A stretch of 9,765 bases of DNA, taken from Anaerolineae bacterium (GTDB lineage Bacteria; Chloroflexota; Anaerolineae; 4572-78; J111). Shown piece by piece: positions 1 through 6,377 of this stretch (positions are counted from its first letter, which is position 1; every line of letters begins with the position of its first letter). The position numbers and the translations under genes are program-made. The stretch spans positions 1 to 9,765 of the forward strand of contig JAGRBY010000240.1 of the NCBI GenBank assembly GCA_020433835.1, in the 5' to 3' direction. The notes below the pieces were generated by a model. It was not told where the DNA came from and ran no database searches. It worked only from the letters and a program-made list of their open reading frames with translations.

Positions 1-47
1 ATTTCCTGATATGCTTGAGTTATAGATTCCCAACTGCTTGATGTCAT
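1..47 (-). CDS. Partial CDS, N-terminal 15 codons, unknown product
   Basis: An ATG at 45-47 opens a frame that stays open to the window edge and encodes MTSSSWESITQAYQE. A GGTGA-like sequence lies about 10 bases upstream of the ATG, with AGG closer in. It would be the main gene of the cassette that starts at 215, placed after a possible 39-aa ORF. Fifteen residues are too few to assign a family, and only the adjoining sequence would show whether the frame is long. Confidence 0.4.
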   Translation of the reverse strand, partial: MTSSSWESITQAYQE

Positions 48-70
48 AGACCTATTCACCGACTTTTATA

Positions 71-190
71 TCAAGTAGGTTCAGAAATCTTATCCAAATA
101 TCGGCTGAGGATTTGAGCCATAGAATAAGGACCATCCTCGCTTAGATCGCGGTTATTCATCCGAAATGAATTTCTGAGATTTTGGTTCAT
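71..190 (-). CDS. Possible small protein, 39 aa, unknown
   Basis: An ATG at 188-190 lies only about 20 bp after the attC core at 210-216, the position where other cassettes in this array begin their first gene. The frame runs 39 codons to TGA at 71-73. The product is polar, starts MNQNLRNSFRMNNRDLSEDG and ends with a potential short helix (AQILSRYLDKI). It has no membrane segment and no recognised motif. The ribosome binding site is weak (AAGAC-like). It would be the first gene of a cassette, followed 23 bp later by a second frame that leaves the window. It could be non-coding leader; short length and a weak start limit confidence. Confidence 0.35.
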   Translation of the reverse strand: MNQNLRNSFRMNNRDLSEDGPYSMAQILSRYLDKISEPT

Positions 191-209
191 TGTCTTATGT
201 GATGACGCG

Positions 210-312
210 GCCTAACGCCTAATTTTTAGCCGTCGAAAGTCAACCTCGGAACAAACCGAGTCTCGCGCAAGAAACCAAGATTGGCCGGTCGGCTACAAAA
301 TGGTTGTTAGCA
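210..312 (-). repeat. attC site 6 (end of GTPase/partner cassette)
   Basis: In gene orientation it begins with R'' TGCTAAC (GTTAGCA at 306-312 on the plus strand) and ends with R' GTTAGGC (GCCTAAC at 210-216). The inner arms ATTTTTAGCCG (222-232) and CGGCTACAAAAT (290-301) pair with one extra C on the gene-proximal arm, and a T at 289 is a second likely unpaired base. R'' is an exact complement of the start of this cassette at 2757-2752. At 103 bp it is the shortest complete attC here. It lies 78 bp downstream of the stop codon of the partner gene. Confidence 0.85.
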
Positions 313-390
313 GGGTTCATCATAAAAAATCTTGCTAAAGGTGCCCGACTTGGCTATCAAATTCCATCTTGCAATCCAATCTAGCAAAAG

Positions 391-1620
391 TTACTTTCCA
401 GTAAGCAGATGTCGATCTTGATCTTCATAAAACTTTTCAATAAACTTATCAACACAATGTTTTTGGTAATTTGTTAGATTTTGTTTTAATAAACATAAGT
501 GAATAATTTCTTGTTTTTGCCAAAAATACTTTTTTTTATCAAATTTGAATTCGTAATAATCTTGATGATCCCCGTTTGCTAAAGTTAAGTTTTTATAATT
601 AAGTTCGTGCTGTGTACTTTTATCTTTTTTTTCGGTTAGTAATAGGTGGTTTTGTAAAGTGATTGGTTGTACCAATTCTACCAAAAAACAATTCTTTGGA
701 ATGATGCTCCTCTGGATTCGTCGATGTTTTTTTTGTGGATATTCGAGCTCAGATTGATTGGAATATTCTATCGAGTATTGTGTTGGATAATTTTCAGTTT
801 TAGATAATTCTTCTTTGTTAAAACTATCGATTGCAGGCTGTTGATCGGATGTACTTTGTGGTAATTGATGCTCAAGTCTATGGGGGGGAGCAAGAGAAGC
901 ATTGGAAACCCCCAATGAAAGTAGCTGCATGTATTCACAAAGATAATATGTTTTTTTTGCATTTCTACATGATGATAATGTAGAGACTAACTTTTTACTA
1001 TATTCATACTCTTCATATATCTCCCAAGGTCCCAAAATATCAAGATGAGATTTTGTTATGGACAACCAAGCTAATGCAGATGCTCCTCCACAGTCATGTT
1101 CTATTTTTTTAATGGGAGAGATGTAATTTGTTTCACCATTCGATTTTAACCTATTTATTGTTTGAAACTTGAATTTCTGGATAAGAAATGAAATAATTTT
1201 TGTTGGGGGAGAAATACCTTGAGCTATTTCAGCTAAATACTGAGTTATGTTTTGTATGGTTTCCGGAAGTAACAATTGCGCAATGTGAACTACAATTTTG
1301 TCTATCGGTAAATTTTCGCTGCTTTCTATGGCATGAATGAAACTGACTCCAATGCGATCTTTATCATCTTTAATAGGTAATTGGCATCCGTACGCAACAA
1401 TAGGTACTTCATCAGAATATAAATTGGATATAGAGAAATTCCATCTTGAAATTTGAGTGTTCAACATGGAGTCTATTCTTCTTTGAGCTGAAATATAGTT
1501 TTTAGATATAACAGATGTTGCTATATCAAGCTCATATTCTTTATAACTAATCGCTATTTGCTCCCCAGAGAAGAGAGTGTAGCCTTTGTCGTGCACATTT
1601 AGCCTGAATACATGTCTCAT
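391..1620 (-). CDS. Unrecognised partner of the membrane GTPase
   Basis: I do not recognise this protein (409 aa from ATG at 1618-1620; 422 aa from ATG at 1657-1659). The shorter start is preferred: TGGTGAT lies about 8 bases upstream and the gene then follows the GTPase stop by 16 bp. The longer start would overlap the GTPase by 23 bp and has a poor ribosome binding site. Counting from the longer start, residues 15-150 look like a mixed alpha/beta domain containing DRIGVSFIHAI near 101-111. A predominantly helical part follows to about 255, then a polar Q/S/P-rich linker (about 255-310), a basic patch KKHRRIQR, and a charged C-terminal region with many Lys and aromatic residues. There is no signal peptide or membrane segment. 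It shares a cassette with the GTPase, so a role as its effector or regulator is inferred. DNA here is visibly richer in A+T, with long T runs, than neighbouring genes, suggesting a separate origin. A GTPase-associated (GAP1-like) family is possible but unproven. Confidence 0.75.
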   Translation of the reverse strand: MRHVFRLNVHDKGYTLFSGEQIAISYKEYELDIATSVISKNYISAQRRIDSMLNTQISRWNFSISNLYSDEVPIVAYGCQLPIKDDKDRIGVSFIHAIESSENLPIDKIVVHIAQLLLPETIQNITQYLAEIAQGISPPTKIISFLIQKFKFQTINRLKSNGETNYISPIKKIEHDCGGASALAWLSITKSHLDILGPWEIYEEYEYSKKLVSTLSSCRNAKKTYYLCEYMQLLSLGVSNASLAPPHRLEHQLPQSTSDQQPAIDSFNKEELSKTENYPTQYSIEYSNQSELEYPQKKHRRIQRSIIPKNCFLVELVQPITLQNHLLLTEKKDKSTQHELNYKNLTLANGDHQDYYEFKFDKKKYFWQKQEIIHLCLLKQNLTNYQKHCVDKFIEKFYEDQDRHLLTGK

Positions 1621-1636
1621 AGTTGATATCACCAAA

Positions 1637-2683
1637 TCAAGAAAAAATTGGTGATGCATAATTGGTTGCGGTTTCTTTTAACACTTCTTGAACTGCTGCG
1701 GGTCCGGCCATAACTTCAATGAACCGCCTTGCTGCTTCACCTAGAACAATGGGTGCCCCTCGATTATTATTGGTCATATCTTCTCGACTTAAAATTGTAA
1801 AAACCTCACAAACTTTTTCATGATTCGATATGCCTCTCAACAGCCTTAGTAGTGGTTCATATTTTTCTAAAGTGTTTTGTAGCAAAGTTTTATCATCGCG
1901 ATTTTGATATCGTTTTTTCAACAGATCGTACTTATTAAATACTAAAATTAATCGATCAATTTCTACATTCTTAAATGCTACCAACTCTCTTAAATTACTA
2001 AAAAGTTCGCCATTGTAATAGTCAATAGTTGAGCTATCCAACCCTTTCGCTGTATTTTCGGCATCAAACATGCAAATCAGGACAATACCCAACTTTTTGC
2101 CAGTACTTTTTCGGAGAAACTCAGTTTCTTCTTTAGCACGTTTAACTATGCTTCGCTGTGCTGAAAGCTCACCAGGAAAATCATGAACTGTTAATTTTAA
2201 ATGAATATGAACGTCTGTAAGTATTTCAGCATCAGCGAAATGTGGTTCTGTTTCTTTTTGTGTGAAGTCATAGATTGGCACTGTGCTAGCCTTGTAGGTT
2301 TGTGAGGGCATTAGTCTGGAATGGTCCCAAGGGGCATGCCATTGAGCTAAGAGTGATGTTTTTCCAACAGCACGTGGACCGACAAGGATTACAGGTTGGT
2401 TATATGTTTTCACCACAGATGAAGACTTCAAACGTTTTTTTACATTATTATATTTAACTTCATATTGAGTCAAACGAGATACATTCTTTTGGCATAATCC
2501 CAAGTCTCTCTTTAAATTTGTCTGTTTTTCATTTAGGGTCGAAAGCTGGGATTCGAGAACATTGTTTTTTTGTCCTAAATCACTTTTTGTAAACCGCCAA
2601 GTTATTACACCGGCAACTAAGGCACCAATAATTGCGGCAATTATTTCTTGTATCCCCAAGACCGCTTTGATGAATTCGTCCAT
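1637..2683 (-). CDS. Membrane-anchored coiled-coil small GTPase
   Basis: A 348-aa protein with a P-loop GTPase domain. A short N-terminus leads into one transmembrane helix at about 11-29 (IIAAIIGALVAGVITW), then a coiled coil at about 36-86, then the G domain from about 95. The G motifs are G1 GPRAVGKT (102-109), G3 DFPGE (168-172) and G4 NKYD (250-253); a G5-like TILSR lies at 296-300. This fits a Ras/SRP-receptor-beta-like fold with the G domain held on the cytosolic face of the membrane. ATG at 2681-2683 is chosen because AGGAG lies about 11 bases upstream. The frame stays open for 78 more codons to an ATG at 2917, but that stretch is attC site 5 (2752-2872) read through, so annotation from 2917 would be wrong. 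The next gene starts about 16 bp downstream in the same cassette. Related GTPases occur in bacterial conflict systems; the substrate or signal is unknown. Confidence 0.88.
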   Translation of the reverse strand: MDEFIKAVLGIQEIIAAIIGALVAGVITWRFTKSDLGQKNNVLESQLSTLNEKQTNLKRDLGLCQKNVSRLTQYEVKYNNVKKRLKSSSVVKTYNQPVILVGPRAVGKTSLLAQWHAPWDHSRLMPSQTYKASTVPIYDFTQKETEPHFADAEILTDVHIHLKLTVHDFPGELSAQRSIVKRAKEETEFLRKSTGKKLGIVLICMFDAENTAKGLDSSTIDYYNGELFSNLRELVAFKNVEIDRLILVFNKYDLLKKRYQNRDDKTLLQNTLEKYEPLLRLLRGISNHEKVCEVFTILSREDMTNNNRGAPIVLGEAARRFIEVMAGPAAVQEVLKETATNYASPIFS

Positions 2684-2688
2684 TTCGT

Positions 2689-2697
2689 CACTTTCTC
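2689..2697 (-). promoter_or_regulatory. Ribosome binding site that fixes the GTPase start
   Basis: On the minus strand this reads TTAGGAGAAAG just ahead of the ATG at 2683. It is among the best Shine-Dalgarno matches in the window and lies between attC site 5 and the start codon, so translation need not begin upstream of the recombination site. Confidence 0.65.
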
Positions 2698-2751
2698 CTA
2701 ATGAATATTCTGTAGATTTGTCCTTCTCACTTGTTCGTTTGAAATCAGATA

Positions 2752-2872
2752 TGCTAACGCCTTCCGTTTCAGCCGCCGCCGCGCAGACCACAACAACCAG
2801 AAGGCTGAAAGTGCCAAAATCACCCTGGATAACCGTAGAGTCCGTGCGGTCGGCTGGAAACGGTTGTTGGGC
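2752..2872 (-). repeat. attC site 5 (end of CHAT cassette)
   Basis: R'' is GCCCAAC (GTTGGGC on plus at 2866-2872) and R' is GTTAGCA (TGCTAAC at 2752-2758). Inner arms 2764-2779 (CCGTTTCAGCCGCCGC) and 2846-2863 (GCGGTCGGCTGGAAACGG) pair perfectly if one T and one G of the second arm are left out, six pairs apart. R'' differs by one base from the complement of its cassette start (TTGGGT at 4029). The whole site is free of stop codons in one minus-strand frame, which fuses it artificially to the GTPase reading frame. Confidence 0.88.
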
Positions 2873-2917
2873 GGAATGGTTGGAGATAAGGGTATCGTAC
2901 ATTATTTTTACAATCAT

Positions 2918-3973
2918 TCAAACTGGTCGCACTAGAATAACCTCATCAGGTTCAACACTATCACACGCAAATAACTCCGGTGTTTTTTCTTCTGATATAC
3001 CTTCCAGCATCAAAGCAGCCTTCGCCTGATCAAAAGCCTGTTTGACTGAACGACCAAATCCGATTGCTGAGTAGAACTGAGCAGCAAATATTCTTGCTGC
3101 TTCATCACCAATTGCATCATTCATGCCGATAGCCATATCAACATATTGCGTTATTTCTTCGGCTTGGCCCCTAGAAAAACAAGAGTTAAAAACAACCACC
3201 TGTATATTATCGGCCATTGTGTTCATAGTTGCCATAATGGCGGCTTTACTGACAGGTTTAGTATTCCCATTAGAATCTTGAAATAATAACTCGTCTGAGT
3301 CTGAACCATGCCCACTAAAGTGGACGATATGGGGTTTATGTTCATTTAGAGCTTGCAAGAGATCAGACGGACGAACAGCCCACCAAGAAACTAACTCTAC
3401 AGAGTCTCGGTATTCTGATGCACGTACTTTCTCCATGATGGCACGTATTTCTTCATCTAGCCGGAGTGGATTTTGATCCTGGGGGCTTGCTGCTAGAAAT
3501 AGCACTTTGATTTTGAGGGGAAGTTTAGATATATCAATTACCAAGTGACTTCTCCCTAGCTGAGAGTAGAGGGTAGCTTGTCTCTGCGTCTCACGAGTAA
3601 TCTCTTTAGCATGTCGTAATTCGGTATCTCTGCGCTTTTTTGCCTCTGTGCCTTGTTTTCGTTGTTCTTGTTCCTCTGCCCTCTCAAGATTTTTCACATT
3701 CCTGTTTAAATCCGCAAGTTTGCCAGCTATCTTTGAAGTAAGATCAGATGCTTTTTTCTGTGCTTGTGCCAGGGCATGTTGTTTAGAATTGATCTGCCGC
3801 TGTTTTGATTGTAATGTACTCTGGCTTGTCGATTTCGTAATGCTTCGTACAATGCTAGCAATATCATGCTGTAATTTAGCTATCTTCTCATTTTCCTGGC
3901 TTAAGTTCTTCTCCAGGGCAGCTTTCTCTTTGGTCAATCGGGCGATATTGTTTCGATATTGACTTATAGACAT
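2918..3973 (-). CDS. Coiled-coil CHAT-domain (caspase-like) protease
   Basis: A 351-aa protein. Residues about 4-134 are a long charged heptad-rich coiled coil (K/E/Q/R-rich, ending in REAL-like repeats of KRRDTELRHAKE). The CHAT domain, a clan CD cysteine peptidase related to caspases and separase, starts near residue 153 with IKVLFLAASP and continues with LRLDEEIRAI. The catalytic His is H222 in IVHFSGHG and the catalytic Cys is C265 in VVFNSCFS; IGMNDAIGDEAARIFA and FYSAIGFGRSVKQAF complete the family signature. No signal peptide or membrane segment, so cytosolic. ATG at 3971-3973 is preferred because GAGG lies six bases upstream; an in-frame TTG at 3985 would add four residues. CHAT proteases are often effectors of conflict or cell-death systems, activated through an adaptor or by self-assembly; the coiled coil could serve that here. 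No substrate or inhibitor gene shares the cassette. Confidence 0.9.
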   Translation of the reverse strand: MSISQYRNNIARLTKEKAALEKNLSQENEKIAKLQHDIASIVRSITKSTSQSTLQSKQRQINSKQHALAQAQKKASDLTSKIAGKLADLNRNVKNLERAEEQEQRKQGTEAKKRRDTELRHAKEITRETQRQATLYSQLGRSHLVIDISKLPLKIKVLFLAASPQDQNPLRLDEEIRAIMEKVRASEYRDSVELVSWWAVRPSDLLQALNEHKPHIVHFSGHGSDSDELLFQDSNGNTKPVSKAAIMATMNTMADNIQVVVFNSCFSRGQAEEITQYVDMAIGMNDAIGDEAARIFAAQFYSAIGFGRSVKQAFDQAKAALMLEGISEEKTPELFACDSVEPDEVILVRPV

Positions 3974-3985
3974 ATCAAACCTCAA
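3974..3985 (-). promoter_or_regulatory. Ribosome binding site for the CHAT gene
   Basis: The minus strand reads TTGAGGTTTGAT immediately before the ATG at 3973, placing GAGG six bases from the start. It supports the ATG over the in-frame TTG at 3983-3985, which overlaps the binding site itself. Confidence 0.65.
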
Positions 3986-4023
3986 TAGGAAAAGAATAAC
4001 AGGCTACGTTAGATGGACATTCC

Positions 4024-4146
4024 ACCCAACGCCACCCGCCTAACCCGACCCCATGCAGAGGTTGCCTAACGGTAAGCCCAAAGTGGCAAAACTAACTTCA
4101 ATAAAAAGCGCCGTGTCTGGGTTCGGCTTTATTTTGGTTGTTAGGC
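4024..4146 (-). repeat. attC site 4 (end of pentapeptide cassette)
   Basis: R'' is GCCTAAC (GTTAGGC on plus, 4140-4146) and R' is GTTGGGT (ACCCAAC, 4024-4030). Inner arms GCCTAACCCGAC (4038-4049) and GTCTGGGTTCGGC (4115-4127) pair with an unpaired T on the gene-proximal arm and one T/C mismatch. A second GCCTAAC at 4038-4044 lies inside the arm and could be confused with the core. The central segment 4079-4120 is very similar to that of attC site 3. R'' has one mismatch to the complement of its cassette start (TTGGGC at 5223). Confidence 0.85.
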
Positions 4147-4194
4147 GGCATTTACCTATCTAATGTAGTAGATCAATGAATTTACAAACGTAAT

Positions 4195-5166
4195 CTATAA
4201 GCGATTTTCTTTTGGACGCTTAAATCCCTCTGGCCAGATTGTTGAATGATCATATCTGACTCCTTCTAGGCTAGCTCCACTTAAATCAGCTTCTTGTAAG
4301 TTAGCATTTCTCAAATCTGCCTTACTTAGATCGCTTTCAGTCAATCTAGCTTCTTTCAAATTTACCCCTTCCAGATTAGCTTTCCTCAAGGTAGCCGCAC
4401 TTAAGTTAGCTGCGGTTAGGTTAGCTCTATATAGGTTAGCTCCCCCATGCTCACTAGCTAACTGATACCTTGGGAAGAAAACAAAACTGTTCCAGTCAGT
4501 CTGAGTCAGTTTAGCATTGCTCAGATTGGCACCTCTGAGGTCAGCCTCGCTCAGATTAGCTTTACTTAGATCGGCTTTGCTTAAGTCGGCCCAAATCAGT
4601 ATGGCTTCCTCCATATTAGCACTTTCCAAATTTGCTTCTGATAGATTAGCCTCATATAAATTGGCTTCATATAGAAAAGCTTCACTTAGATTGGCCTTTT
4701 TAAAATCAGCCTCAGCCAGGTTAGCTTCACCTAAATCAGCTCCTCTCAAGTCAGTTCCACTTAAATTAGCCATACGCAAATCGGCCTTTTGTAAGTTTGC
4801 ACGACGTAGATCCGCTTGGCTCAAGTTTCCTGCTCGTAGGTCAACTCCTTCTAGATCAACTACCCGCAAATCCATACCACTTAAATCAAAGCGAGCTAAA
4901 CAAATATTACGTCCATCTTCAGCCCAATGAAGTGCAATTTGATACTGTTTCTCGCGAGGGGGTATATTAGTAATGGATTGAGTTTCAGAACCACCAAAAT
5001 TCTCAAGCTCTAACAGCAGTTTTTTTAGTTCTTCTGCCGTATCTATTATTTCAATATCTAGACTAACGTCTGCTGAAATGCCAAGTCTAGCCTTTTTCTC
5101 TTTTAGGGATTGTAGCCGGCGGTTTTTACTGGCTATGATGTTTTTTAGGTCATCTATTTGTGACAC
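4195..5166 (-). CDS. Pentapeptide-repeat protein with effector-associated-type N-terminus
   Basis: A 323-aa protein. Residues 1-57 form a predicted helical hairpin (DDLKNIIASKNRRLQSLKEK, then ARLGISADVSLDIEI, then TAEELKKLLLELE). It resembles the small effector-associated adaptor domains found in front of CHAT, TIR, NTPase or repeat domains in Chloroflexota and Cyanobacteria. A linker follows, then A(D/N)LXX pentapeptide repeats from about 91 to 300, giving a right-handed quadrilateral beta-helix. The repeats are interrupted by a 15-16 residue loop at about 225-240 (NSFVFFPRYQLASEHGG) that keeps the five-residue register. The C-terminus HSTIWPEGF is common in this family. The start is GTG at 5164-5166; the frame is closed by TAG just upstream and no ATG occurs before residue 97. 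A weak AGG motif precedes it. Cytosolic; probably a scaffold or adaptor with no enzymatic residues. It is the only gene of its cassette. Confidence 0.88.
   Translation of the reverse strand: MSQIDDLKNIIASKNRRLQSLKEKKARLGISADVSLDIEIIDTAEELKKLLLELENFGGSETQSITNIPPREKQYQIALHWAEDGRNICLARFDLSGMDLRVVDLEGVDLRAGNLSQADLRRANLQKADLRMANLSGTDLRGADLGEANLAEADFKKANLSEAFLYEANLYEANLSEANLESANMEEAILIWADLSKADLSKANLSEADLRGANLSNAKLTQTDWNSFVFFPRYQLASEHGGANLYRANLTAANLSAATLRKANLEGVNLKEARLTESDLSKADLRNANLQEADLSGASLEGVRYDHSTIWPEGFKRPKENRL
4255..4895 (-). repeat. 15-bp coding tandem repeats of the pentapeptide domain
   Basis: The DNA shows a degenerate 15-bp period, on the plus strand roughly TTAGCTTCxxxTAAxx, interrupted once around 4450-4505. 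It encodes the A(D/N)LXX repeats and accounts for the low-complexity appearance and the open antisense frame across this stretch. It is not a separate element. Confidence 0.8.
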
Positions 5167-5217
5167 TGATTGAACGTCCTACCTTTTAAGGGTAATTTAC
5201 ACTTTTTATTTTCAGCC

Positions 5218-5339
5218 GCCCAACGCCTGCAAATAACCCGTGCCCATGAAACCGATGACTTAAGACTCCCTCAAAGTGGCAAAGTCAACCTCAATAAAAG
5301 CTGTCGAGTCTGGCATCGGGTTGATTTGCTTGGTTATAT
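5218..5339 (-). repeat. attC site 3 (end of DUF5677-like cassette)
   Basis: R'' is ATATAAC (GTTATAT on plus, 5333-5339) and R' is GTTGGGC (GCCCAAC, 5218-5224). Arms 5229-5244 (GCAAATAACCCGTGCC) and 5312-5329 (GGCATCGGGTTGATTTGC) pair perfectly with one T and one G unpaired on the gene-proximal arm, six pairs apart, the same geometry as sites 1 and 5. R'' is the exact complement of its cassette start at 6383. The centre 5272-5313 matches the centre of attC site 4. Confidence 0.9.
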
Positions 5340-5377
5340 GGCGGTTTTTTAAGATTATATGTACTCCGCCATTAATA

Positions 5378-6307
5378 TTACTTTGACCAACGTAGTTCTT
5401 CCTTCGTGATTATCTTAGGTGCTTGATGATGAATAGCGGGTACTATGAACAAGGCCAAAAGTATTGACCAACTATCTTTTTCTTCTTTAGGCCAGTCATC
5501 AGGAAATTGGGCCTGAACTATGCTCACTACTTGTGAGGCAAGCCAAGACCCATATGTCAATACAAATCGGTGATAGTACTGCTTAAAATGCTTATTCGTT
5601 ATGGAAAATACGCCAGTACTTGGATTTCCCCATACCATTCGCCCTAGGTGATGCAAACTTGCGTGAACAGCACTTGAAGATGCATGGTAGAAAAAGTCAT
5701 ATACCATAAGGTTGTTAGTCGCTTCAGCCATATACTTAACAGTTGGAGCAGGTCTATTTCCCCAACCTATCTTTTTTCCCAATTCTTTTAGCTTATTCTT
5801 TTGATCAAGTATTCTAGATTCTAATTCATCCATCGTTCGTCGTTCGGGTTCAGGTTGTGAATAGTCCTCCAAAGAAAGTAACTGTGCTGCGCGAGGAAAA
5901 AATTCATTTTGTGCTTTGAATCCTTGGAGAATTTCAAGTATGACTTTATCTTGCATATATTGGATCATTAGGTTCTCTGCTGGCGTTTTTATAAAACTGA
6001 TGAAAATAAGTTCCTCGCACATTGGACGCAAAAGTGGCATTGCTGAATAACCTTTATCAAGTTTGGCGAGTTCAACAATTGCCAGGAGGGTTTCATATGT
6101 TTTTTGCGCTACACACCTCATGATTATATCAACCGAGAAATTGGTATATTGGATATCATTGCAAATTCGACCAACAAATTTTTCAATTATCTGGCACATC
6201 ATCTGGGTAGACGTAAGTAAAAGTGCGTCAGTATCATTTTGCTCAAGTAAAATCCCTACTTGTTCTAACGTCTCCTCACGCCTTTCTTTATTCGTTTGCT
6301 TTCTCAT
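5378..6307 (-). CDS. All-helical hypothetical protein, DUF5677-like
   Basis: A 309-aa protein, predicted mostly helical, without signal peptide. Residues 88-101 (SAMPLLRPMCEELI) and 204-221 (DFFYHASSSAVHASLHHL) carry the conserved Arg/Glu and His-rich helices that I associate with the DUF5677 family, whose function is not established. A charged linker rich in Glu and Lys (about 150-185) separates the two halves. The C-terminal helix around 279-292 (WSILLALFIVPAI) is hydrophobic and could be a buried helix or a weak membrane segment. ATG at 6305-6307 is preferred since GGAAG lies five to six bases upstream; an in-frame TTG at 6319 would add four residues. It is the only gene of its cassette and ends 38 bp before the attC core. 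The family call rests on motif memory; another helical family is possible. Confidence 0.75.
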   Translation of the reverse strand: MRKQTNKERREETLEQVGILLEQNDTDALLLTSTQMMCQIIEKFVGRICNDIQYTNFSVDIIMRCVAQKTYETLLAIVELAKLDKGYSAMPLLRPMCEELIFISFIKTPAENLMIQYMQDKVILEILQGFKAQNEFFPRAAQLLSLEDYSQPEPERRTMDELESRILDQKNKLKELGKKIGWGNRPAPTVKYMAEATNNLMVYDFFYHASSSAVHASLHHLGRMVWGNPSTGVFSITNKHFKQYYHRFVLTYGSWLASQVVSIVQAQFPDDWPKEEKDSWSILLALFIVPAIHHQAPKIITKEELRWSK

Positions 6308-6377
6308 TAAGTCTTCCAAATATAATCATTAACTATCTTATTGCAGACTTCCTTAGTGAATTCTGAGGGTTTTAGCC

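Noticed and set aside
2684..2917. An additional 78-residue N-terminus for the GTPase
   Set aside because: This stretch translates attC site 5 and the CHAT trailer. A strong ribosome binding site and a membrane anchor follow at 2683.
2562..3029. Plus-strand open frame across GTPase, attC 5 and CHAT
   Set aside because: It overlaps two well-supported genes in antisense and crosses a recombination site; the composition is not protein-like.
3648..3962. Plus-strand Cys/Phe-rich open frame
   Set aside because: Antisense of the CHAT protein's coiled coil, whose Lys/Glu codons leave no stop on the other strand. No ribosome binding site or family signal.
4038..4044. A second GCCTAAC inside attC 4 as the true R' core
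   Set aside because: It pairs within the inner stem with 4115-4127. ACCCAAC at 4024-4030, followed by GCC like other cores in the array, better fits the site length and the start of the CHAT cassette.
4255..4895. CRISPR-like or satellite repeat
   Set aside because: Short 15-bp degenerate units without spacers, in frame with a protein and fully explained by pentapeptide coding.
4517..4930. Plus-strand open frame rich in Ser, Leu and Ala
   Set aside because: It is the antisense shadow of the pentapeptide repeats; the 15-bp period keeps the opposite strand open.
5338..5372. Inverted repeat ATGGCGG/CCGCCAT considered as a terminator for the DUF5677-like gene
   Set aside because: Only seven pairs with a 21-base loop, and half of it belongs to the conserved GGCGG flank of the attC core. 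No proper T run follows in the direction of transcription.
6308..6377. Possible promoter (CTGCAA, 16 bases, TATATT on the minus strand)
   Set aside because: The -35 match is poor, and the predicted transcript would begin at or within the ribosome binding site, so I do not claim it.
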